Assembly: GCA_020054065.1 (NCBI GenBank)
Contig: JAGVLX010000086.1
Coordinates: 1-32,306, forward strand
Origin: Parachlamydiales bacterium
GTDB lineage: Bacteria > Chlamydiota > Chlamydiia > Chlamydiales > JAEYWL01
Direction: 5' to 3'
DNA: 32,306 nt
In this document: positions 26,891 through 32,306 of the stretch, one piece after another
How the letters are laid out: each line of letters begins with the position of its first letter
Position numbering within the stretch: the first letter of the stretch is position 1
Translations under genes and position numbers: made by a program
Notes under the pieces: model-generated
The model's database searches: none
Told to the model about the DNA's origin: nothing
The model's input: the letters and a program-made list of their open reading frames with translations, nothing else

Positions 26891-28303
26891 GTGTCTGATA
26901 ATTATTCGGATTTAGAAATGCAAGCGTGGCAAAGTTTTTTATTACATCTTGAAAAAGAGCTTGGATCGGCATCGGTCGATAAATGGCTGCGCCCTTTAAA
27001 AGTGCTACGCTACGATGCGGCCAATCTTTATTTAGAAGCTTCCGACCCGTTCCAAGTTTTATGGTTCGAAGAACATGTCCGTCAAAAAGCGCAAATTGAA
27101 TTTTTAAACAATAATCACAGAAAAATCAAGATCCATCTTTCCGTTGCGAACGCTCCCGCCCAACCCGTCAAAGGAAAAGCAAAGCGGACGCACCCCGCGC
27201 CCGCCAATGACACTCCCTTTAAGTTGACATTTGACAAACTCGATCCTAACTGCACCTTCAAGACATTCATCGAATCTCCCGAAAATCGGGTGGCTTTTAA
27301 GCTGCTTTGCGAAGTGTGCGGATATAATCCTGATACGCGCCAAGACACCTTGCCGCTTCCCTCGAATGCGCCCTTTAATCCGATCTATCTCTATGGAACC
27401 AAAGGGACAGGTAAAACCCATTTATTGATGGCTGCTGCGGAAGCGTTGACCGCACGCGGATTAAAAGTGATTTACTCCCGCTCGGAATCGTTTACCGAAC
27501 ATGTCGTCAATGCGATTCGAGCCGGCGAAATGAGCACCTTCAGACAAAGCTACCGCAATATCGATGTGCTCCTCCTGGACGATGTGCATGTGTTTTCTCG
27601 TAAAGGAGCCACACAGGAAGAGCTCTTCCACACGTTTAATACCTTGCATTTAGCCGGCAAACAAATCATCTTGTCTGCCAATAGTGCGCCGCAAGAACTG
27701 CAACTCATTGAACCGCGCCTAGTCAGCCGTTTTGAATGGGGCATTGTGCTACCATTAGAGCAGCTATCTAAACCGGAGCTCTTAAAAGTGGTTCAAAAAA
27801 AAGCGGAAGCGTTGAATTTTCCGCTCAATCCCAAAGTCGGACAGTTTTTAATTGATTCCTTTGAGAGCGGCACAAAGTCGCTGTCACGTGCGCTAGAAGC
27901 CTTAATTTTAAGGTCGCACATCAACAATCCGTCGGGAAATATCTCATCAACCTCAATGACCGTCGCCGTTGCGAAACACTATCTAAACGATTTGATTGCC
28001 GAAGAAGAGAAGCAAGCGTTGACTCCACAACGCATCATTCAAGCCGTTTCTGAGGCGTATGGAGTGATGTCTGACGAGTTCATGGGAAAATCGCAAAACC
28101 GCGACAGCGTCGTTCCGCGACAGCTGGCGATGTATTTTTGCCGTACAAGTTTGAACATGCCGTTCATGAAGATCGGGGATCTTTTCGACCGCGATCATTC
28201 GACCGTCATGTCCAGTGTCAAGCAGATCCAAAAATCTTTGGTGGAAGGGGATCAAGAAATCACTTCTGCTGTCGCTAACATTAGCAAAAAGTTGACATCG
28301 TAA
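26891..28303 (+). CDS. dnaA: Chromosomal replication initiator DnaA (chlamydial second copy type)
   Basis: This 470-residue DnaA, which chlamydiae often carry in two copies, has an N-terminal domain I (about 10-80) and a short linker. The AAA+ domain has Walker A YGTKGTGKTHLL (K175) and Walker B VLLLDDVHVF (D230-D231). Domain IV has the DnaA signature RDSVVPRQLAMYFCR and RDHSTVMSSV (about 408-447) for binding DnaA boxes. The reading begins at GTG 26891. ATG 26918 would remove nine residues and cannot be excluded, as neither has a strong ribosome site. The position between yidC and lgt is that of the dnaA copy next to yidC in Chlamydia; a first copy should lie elsewhere in the genome. Confidence 0.94.
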   Translation: MSDNYSDLEMQAWQSFLLHLEKELGSASVDKWLRPLKVLRYDAANLYLEASDPFQVLWFEEHVRQKAQIEFLNNNHRKIKIHLSVANAPAQPVKGKAKRTHPAPANDTPFKLTFDKLDPNCTFKTFIESPENRVAFKLLCEVCGYNPDTRQDTLPLPSNAPFNPIYLYGTKGTGKTHLLMAAAEALTARGLKVIYSRSESFTEHVVNAIRAGEMSTFRQSYRNIDVLLLDDVHVFSRKGATQEELFHTFNTLHLAGKQIILSANSAPQELQLIEPRLVSRFEWGIVLPLEQLSKPELLKVVQKKAEALNFPLNPKVGQFLIDSFESGTKSLSRALEALILRSHINNPSGNISSTSMTVAVAKHYLNDLIAEEEKQALTPQRIIQAVSEAYGVMSDEFMGKSQNRDSVVPRQLAMYFCRTSLNMPFMKIGDLFDRDHSTVMSSVKQIQKSLVEGDQEITSAVANISKKLTS

Positions 28304-28315
28304 AAACAAGAAAAA

Positions 28316-28418
28316 GTAAACGACCAAAATGGTTTTTAAGCTTATGCAAGAACTATTTTTTGGTCCTTTTGGTCGTTTGGGTCCTTTAGGTCGTTTGGTC
28401 GTTTGTCCTTTATTTTTT
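28316..28418. repeat. Dyad of inverted 9-mer arrays (CGACCAAAA family), copy 2
   Basis: A short left part (GTAAACGACCAAAATGG, from 28316) faces a right array at about 28360-28412 made of six or so units of GGTCCTTTT / GGTCGTTTG. The spacer TTTTTAAGCTTATGCAAGAA (about 28333-28352) matches the spacer core of copy 1 at 21387. The arm lengths are unequal, so the left array seems to have lost units. The element lies between dnaA and the tRNA-Pro promoter and probably ends dnaA transcription. Confidence 0.85.
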
Positions 28419-28425
28419 TAAGAAA

Positions 28426-28454
28426 TTGCTTGGGGAAAAACGAACCGCTATGCT
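28426..28454 (+). promoter_or_regulatory. Promoter of tRNA-Pro
   Basis: TTGCTT (28426-28431) and TATGCT (28449-28454) are 17 bases apart, with a predicted start near 28461, about 20 bases before the mature tRNA. This was found by eye and fits a sigma70-type promoter; lgt may be read from it too, since no terminator is seen between. Confidence 0.5.
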
Positions 28455-28480
28455 ATTGTTTAGCTCATGTTTTACCCAAT

Positions 28481-28554
28481 CGGAGTATAGCGCAGTTTGG
28501 CTAGCGCGGCTGCTTTGGGAGCAGTAGGTCGGGGGTTCAAATCCCTCTACTCCG
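28481..28554 (+). tRNA. tRNA-Pro (anticodon TGG)
   Basis: The acceptor stem CGGAGTA / TACTCCG pairs fully. The D arm is GCGC...GCGC. The anticodon loop TTTGGGA gives TGG at positions 34-36, and GGGGG TTCAAAT CCCTC forms the T arm. The C1-G72 pair is typical of bacterial tRNA-Pro. The CCA end is not encoded; the discriminator base is A at 28555, followed by a T tract. It lies between dnaA and lgt. Confidence 0.97.
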
Positions 28555-28572
28555 ATTTTTTTCTAGGTCCCA

Positions 28573-29445
28573 ATGATGACTTTATCATCTCTAGCCTACA
28601 TCTTTTGGGATCCCAATCCAGATGCTTTCACACTTCCGTTTACTGACCGTGCTGTAAAATGGTACGGCATTTTTTTTGCTCTCGGCTTTGCACTTTGCTA
28701 CATCCTCCTCGTCCGTTTACTTGAACAACGATTAAAACCGGTGCCCGGATATACGCTTCGCCAACTAAGCCGCACTCTAGTCGACCGGATCGCCTGGTAT
28801 GTTTTCCTGGGGACACTGATTGGTGCGCGTTTAGGCAACGCATTATTTTATGATTGGCCCTATTTCAAGGAACATCCCTTAGACATTTTAAAATTTTGGG
28901 AACCGGGACTTGCCAGCCATGGAGGATTCGCCGGAATCCTCATCGCCTTGGTGATCTTCTACTACCGGAATAAACGGCTTCTTTCCAATATCTCCTTTTT
29001 AGGGTTACTTGATGTCTTTGTCGTTCCGGTACCCCTCGCCTGCATGTGCATCCGGATCGGCAATTTCTTCAACCAAGAAATCTTAGGCAAACCGACCGAC
29101 GTCCCCTGGGCCGTCATCTTTGCCCACCCAGTCGATGGCGGACTTGTCGTCCCACGCCATCCCGTTCAACTTTATGAGGCCATCGCCTATTTGCTCATTT
29201 TTGTCCTCTTATGGACCGCTTGGCACCACTCCCGCCTCAAGGAAACCCCAGGTAAAATCTTGGGGATGGCCCTCGTCCTAGGCTTTACCGCCCGGTTTAT
29301 GATGGAATTCTTCAAAGTCTCCCAAACGGGGATGATTGATGAAACGACAGTCAGCATGGGGCAATATTTAAGCATCCCCTTCATTCTGATCGGGTTATGT
29401 CTGATTTTTAGACCAAAAAACGCCCTTCAGAGCTCAAATCTCTAA
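28573..29445 (+). CDS. lgt: Prolipoprotein diacylglyceryl transferase
   Basis: This 290-residue inner-membrane enzyme moves diacylglycerol from phosphatidylglycerol to the lipobox cysteine of prolipoproteins. Family motifs are visible: WYGIFFALGF at about 31-40, the Lgt signature GLASHGGFAGILIA near 116-129, RIGNFFNQEILGKPTD near 163-178, and RHPVQLYEAIAY near 196-207. Seven or so membrane spans are expected. ATG 28573 and ATG 28576 are both possible starts. It follows the tRNA by only 18 bases and is the third part of the conserved yidC-dnaA-lgt group. Lipoprotein modification is retained in chlamydiae. Confidence 0.97.
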   Translation: MMTLSSLAYIFWDPNPDAFTLPFTDRAVKWYGIFFALGFALCYILLVRLLEQRLKPVPGYTLRQLSRTLVDRIAWYVFLGTLIGARLGNALFYDWPYFKEHPLDILKFWEPGLASHGGFAGILIALVIFYYRNKRLLSNISFLGLLDVFVVPVPLACMCIRIGNFFNQEILGKPTDVPWAVIFAHPVDGGLVVPRHPVQLYEAIAYLLIFVLLWTAWHHSRLKETPGKILGMALVLGFTARFMMEFFKVSQTGMIDETTVSMGQYLSIPFILIGLCLIFRPKNALQSSNL

Positions 29446-29483
29446 TATATTAACCTTACCCTTTCAAATAAATTCTTAATAAT

Positions 29484-29524
29484 CTATAATCAAATTATAG
29501 GTTTTTATAAAGATTTATAAAGAT
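29484..29524 (+). promoter_or_regulatory. Dyad and tandem 10-mer before the effector-like genes
   Basis: CTATAATCAAATTATAG (29484-29500) is a perfect 7-bp dyad with a 3-base centre and contains a TATAAT -10 box; a weak -35 (TTTCAA, 29462-29467) lies 17 bases upstream. Directly after it, TTATAAAGAT occurs twice in tandem (29505-29514, 29515-29524). One helical turn of repeat spacing suggests a regulator site in the leader of the gene at 29554. Confidence 0.45.
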
Positions 29525-29553
29525 CTAATATTAATCACAAGTAAGGTGTATTT

Positions 29554-29970
29554 ATGCCTAGTGATTCATCTATCAATCCCCCCTCGGCTAACTCCCCACC
29601 CAACCGCCCGACGTCGACGCGTCAAAACAAGGGAGAACTCAAATTACCGGCCGGAGACGAACGCCGGACAAAAATCATCGAGGGAAAACGGAGTGGGATT
29701 CCTATTGAACAACTAATTCAAACCGGAGACCGACCTACCCTTAAAGCATTGAAATATGAACAAATTAATCGATCGACCACCATTTTCCGTTCTAAAAGTG
29801 AAAGCACCTGGGAGCAATTCCTGAACATGCTGCGCTCTGCCAATAAAGCGATCGTCACATTTTTCTCACACAGCGCTACCGAAGAACCGAAAATCGAGCT
29901 GGAAGATTTCCAGGAGTCAGACGCCAGCAATCCGCATGAAAAAGATGAAGAGGTAAAGCCACACACCTAA
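29554..29970 (+). CDS. Small hypothetical protein, probable effector-like
   Basis: This 138-residue protein of unknown family starts at ATG 29554 after a TAAGGTG ribosome site. Residues 1-35 are rich in Ser, Pro and Asn and look disordered, much like the start of the next protein. The middle (about 36-80) is basic and charged. An amphipathic or weakly hydrophobic stretch lies near 88-106 (WEQFLNMLRSANKAIVTFF), and the tail is very acidic (about 110-138). No signal peptide is present. It is 30 bases before the RasGEF gene and probably shares its transcript; the gap holds a small GGACC...GGTCC hairpin. It could be a chaperone, adaptor or secreted partner of the RasGEF protein; no evidence decides between these. 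Confidence 0.65.
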   Translation: MPSDSSINPPSANSPPNRPTSTRQNKGELKLPAGDERRTKIIEGKRSGIPIEQLIQTGDRPTLKALKYEQINRSTTIFRSKSESTWEQFLNMLRSANKAIVTFFSHSATEEPKIELEDFQESDASNPHEKDEEVKPHT

Positions 29971-30000
29971 TAGGACCCTCGCACGGTCCAGGAGAAACTT

Positions 30001-32306
30001 ATGGAAAGCAGCCAAGGTAGCCATCCTCAAGATCCGATACGCCGATTCCCCCAAACGCCCCCGCCAGCGCGGCCAGTGGAATCAAGCGCTGTCGATGCTT
30101 CAAAGTCGGTCAGTGGGCGCATGCCAACACCCCAAGCGGATAGTAGAGGGGAGGTTCAACCGCTTCCGCCAGCTAGCAATATCACTGCGCCGGTCAAAAA
30201 ACTTACCCCCAAAGAAAGGTTAGAATCGATTCAAAGAATCAACGATGGTCGAATCAAAATTGTTGAGTCAAAAATGCGCCTGTACACCAAACGCGCAGAA
30301 GCAGGATTAGCAACGCCAGGACAAGAAGAGCTTCTTCACATCTTGGGAGAAGGACTTAGGGAACTTCATCTCAATAAGGAGAGTATTCTTTCTGTTTTTG
30401 AAGGCTTAAATTTCTGGGATGCCGAACAAGTTTTTAATTTAGGTCAGCAATATTTAGAGCAATCTAGATCCATCTACAATCAACTGATAGCTGATGAACA
30501 ACGCTTAAATCCAAAAGGTCAATCAACAGAGATCGTTGCCACAGCTAGCAAGGTGGCGGCTCCCCGCCCCTTGCCTACCCCTCCAACAGAAGCCCCCGCA
30601 CGAGTAAGTGTTCTCAAACCGGGTGAGGTATCAGCGCACGAAATCACCGACATGATCGGTAAAGCAAAGCTATTCTTAGGAAATACAAGGAAAGAAACTA
30701 ATCGCGATCTATTAGAGAACAATACGGAAGCCCAAAAAGCCTTAGCGGCGATAGAAAGAGCGTTCAATCAAGGCCGAACTAACCCCTCCGCCGAATCCCT
30801 TTCCCCTACAGAGGCAAAAAATAGAATTCACAAGCTTATTGCACAATACAGGGTAAACGATTTTCTCATTAAATTGGGAATCCGCGAAAGTCATTTCAAA
30901 GCCGAACAAAAACCGATTGCCGCAGGATTGCACGCACGCGCCCAAGAACTGGCCAAACAATTAAAAGCAGCCGATGCAGATGGCGAACAGATCGATAAAC
31001 AAGTGATCGATCTGTATTCAGAAATGGAACAGAAACTCCCTTCTGAACATACCATCCCAACAAGCAGAGACCGATTGATGACCACCCAAACTTACCTCCC
31101 CAGCCAACCCCGCAAAACAACCAGCGCCCCTTTGACGACTCAGACAATCGCCGTCAGGGAAGCAAAACCGATCGAACGGGCGGTCCCTATCACGCTTGAA
31201 AAGCAAGAAAGCAAGGGAGGGCTCTGGGATATCTTGCTGTGGCCCGCCAAAAAGGCCGCTGAGTTGTTCTCTCGTTATATTTTTCCTAGAACATCTCAAG
31301 AACAAACCTCTGCCGTCACCAATCCAAGCTTTGTTCCGCAAAGCGCAGTAGAGCCACACGCTCGTTCACTGACTGAAGCAGTCACCCTCATGTCTCAGCA
31401 AACAGGCACGCCCGGTAAAGCATTCAGGAGCGAAGAGGAGATTTTTCAAGAAATCTTAAATGGAGTCGACACTGCCACCCAAATGCCAGTTCGGATGATT
31501 GGTGAGCGATCGAAACTGGAAGATTTTGTCGTAAGCGCCAGTTGGTTTTTTGTCAAAGGGGGCAAATACGACGAGGAAGCGCATGTAAATTTCTTCAACC
31601 GTGTGCTAGATGCCTTTAACGAGGCATCGCCGGAACAAAAAGTCAATCTGCTCTTATTTTACGTTGAGATGTTTGAAAATAAAGCGTTCTTGCCTCCTTT
31701 TACAGAAGGGATGTGGAGAAAGATCGGAGAGATCATTGGACAAACCCAGGAGCGTAACGTATGGATCTTTGAGCGCGGCAGTGCCGAGATAAGAAAAATT
31801 AAAGTCTTAGGGGAAAAATTAGCCAACCTAGTCCGAGAACCGATGCTTAATCCGATCAAACCTTTTACTGGACAAGGCACCTCTTTCGATCTTTTATTAC
31901 GCACCGTCATCTTACCTAAAACTTCTGTCTTTTCGCTTGGAACCAGTTCAGCATACAAAAAAGCGGTAGACGATGTCACAGATGACCTCACTCTCAAACT
32001 CGTAGGCTTGATCTCTGAAGTTGACCCCCTTGAATATACCGACACAAACTGGTTAAAATCGAATAAACGTGAACTTTCGCCTAACATCCTTAAAGTCATT
32101 GCCAATTTTAATAATGTGAACAACTACGTTCAAAACCAGATTTTAAGTTTAGAGACTCCTAAAGAACGGGCAAAATTGATCCAATTTTGGATCGATGTGG
32201 CAAAAAAAGCCCTCAAGAACAACAACTACGACCGAGCTCAGGAGCTTCTCGAGCGTTCTGCCAAGATTCGCAAGGACATTCTCGGGCCCAAGCATCCCGA
32301 ATTCGC
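30001..32306 (+). CDS. RasGEF-domain protein with TPR-like end (partial, runs off window)
   Basis: The frame stays open for 768 codons to the end of the window and continues beyond. AGGAG lies six bases before ATG 30001. Residues 1-60 are disordered, with proline-rich linkers near 185-200. A helical region precedes a short hydrophobic stretch near 407-426 (GLWDILLWPAKKAAELFSRY). About 475-565 may be a RasGEF N-terminal-like helical region. From about 635 comes the RasGEF (CDC25) core: DDLTLKLVGLISEVDPLEY, then NWLKSN, then PNILKVIANFNNVNNYVQNQ, and ERAKLIQFWIDVAKKALKNN (720-740). It promotes GDP/GTP exchange on Ras-like GTPases in eukaryotes. Right after NN the sequence turns into a TPR/kinesin-light-chain-like repeat (AQELLERSAKIRKDILGPKH) in place of the usual RasGEF continuation. 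A host-targeted effector is likely (inference). Confidence 0.85.
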   Translation, partial: MESSQGSHPQDPIRRFPQTPPPARPVESSAVDASKSVSGRMPTPQADSRGEVQPLPPASNITAPVKKLTPKERLESIQRINDGRIKIVESKMRLYTKRAEAGLATPGQEELLHILGEGLRELHLNKESILSVFEGLNFWDAEQVFNLGQQYLEQSRSIYNQLIADEQRLNPKGQSTEIVATASKVAAPRPLPTPPTEAPARVSVLKPGEVSAHEITDMIGKAKLFLGNTRKETNRDLLENNTEAQKALAAIERAFNQGRTNPSAESLSPTEAKNRIHKLIAQYRVNDFLIKLGIRESHFKAEQKPIAAGLHARAQELAKQLKAADADGEQIDKQVIDLYSEMEQKLPSEHTIPTSRDRLMTTQTYLPSQPRKTTSAPLTTQTIAVREAKPIERAVPITLEKQESKGGLWDILLWPAKKAAELFSRYIFPRTSQEQTSAVTNPSFVPQSAVEPHARSLTEAVTLMSQQTGTPGKAFRSEEEIFQEILNGVDTATQMPVRMIGERSKLEDFVVSASWFFVKGGKYDEEAHVNFFNRVLDAFNEASPEQKVNLLLFYVEMFENKAFLPPFTEGMWRKIGEIIGQTQERNVWIFERGSAEIRKIKVLGEKLANLVREPMLNPIKPFTGQGTSFDLLLRTVILPKTSVFSLGTSSAYKKAVDDVTDDLTLKLVGLISEVDPLEYTDTNWLKSNKRELSPNILKVIANFNNVNNYVQNQILSLETPKERAKLIQFWIDVAKKALKNNNYDRAQELLERSAKIRKDILGPKHPEF

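Noticed and set aside
26891..26920. DnaA boxes or a replication origin around dnaA
   Set aside because: I found no cluster of TTATNCACA-type 9-mers near dnaA, and this dnaA copy sits beside yidC in chlamydiae without marking the origin.

Overview
The window comes from a member of the phylum Chlamydiota. It is most likely one of the amoeba- or environment-associated Chlamydia-like families (Parachlamydiales: Parachlamydia, Protochlamydia, Waddlia, Criblamydia and relatives) and not a Chlamydia pathogen. Two gene orders typical of chlamydiae support this: DUF721/dciA-gyrB-gyrA-tmk-holB, and yidC-dnaA(second copy)-lgt with tRNA-Pro(UGG) between dnaA and lgt. The cysteine-rich outer-membrane protein and several eukaryote-like proteins fit the same assignment. 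Family-level placement is inference from gene content only.

Layout from left to right. 1-3.5 kb: a hypothetical protein with an RNA-polymerase-alpha-CTD-like segment, htpX, adk, and a tiny zinc-ribbon protein that looks like the N-terminus of an IS1-type transposase. 3.6-5.7 kb: a large eukaryote-like protein kinase with a long disordered N-terminus. 5.8-7.9 kb: a three-gene minus-strand operon (hypothetical, PEBP/YbhB-like, RlmI-like methyltransferase). 8.1-10.7 kb: a plus-strand cluster of two tandem paralogues with Myb/SANT-like repeats and NLS-like basic clusters, then a SAM methyltransferase. 10.9-12.2 kb: a coiled-coil hypothetical protein. 12.3-19.3 kb: the minus-strand gyrase/replication operon, with a good sigma70-type promoter at its head. 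19.4-21.3 kb: ispH overlapping a cysteine-rich outer-membrane protein. 21.4-24.7 kb: a minus-strand signalling operon of TPR protein, pseudokinase-like kinase/FGE fusion and low-molecular-weight tyrosine phosphatase. 24.8-29.4 kb: yidC, dnaA, tRNA-Pro and lgt on the plus strand. 29.5 kb to the end: a small probable effector and a long protein with a RasGEF (CDC25-type) domain that runs off the window.

Housekeeping genes for replication (gyrase, DnaA, DciA-like, HolB, Tmk), envelope biogenesis (YidC, Lgt, IspH, outer-membrane protein) and nucleotide balance (Adk, Tmk) alternate with accessory genes that look aimed at a eukaryotic host: Myb-like proteins, RasGEF, and a divergent kinase.

The most striking non-coding feature is a set of intergenic dyad elements. 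At several loci, two oppositely oriented arrays of very short repeats (9-mers at 21.3-21.5 and 28.3-28.4 kb, GGGCAA hexamers at 10.7-10.8 kb, CACAGAGAT-type units at 26.8 kb) flank an AT-rich spacer. One of these arrays has become the C-terminal codons of the tyrosine phosphatase. No stretch above 300 bases lacks a gene.
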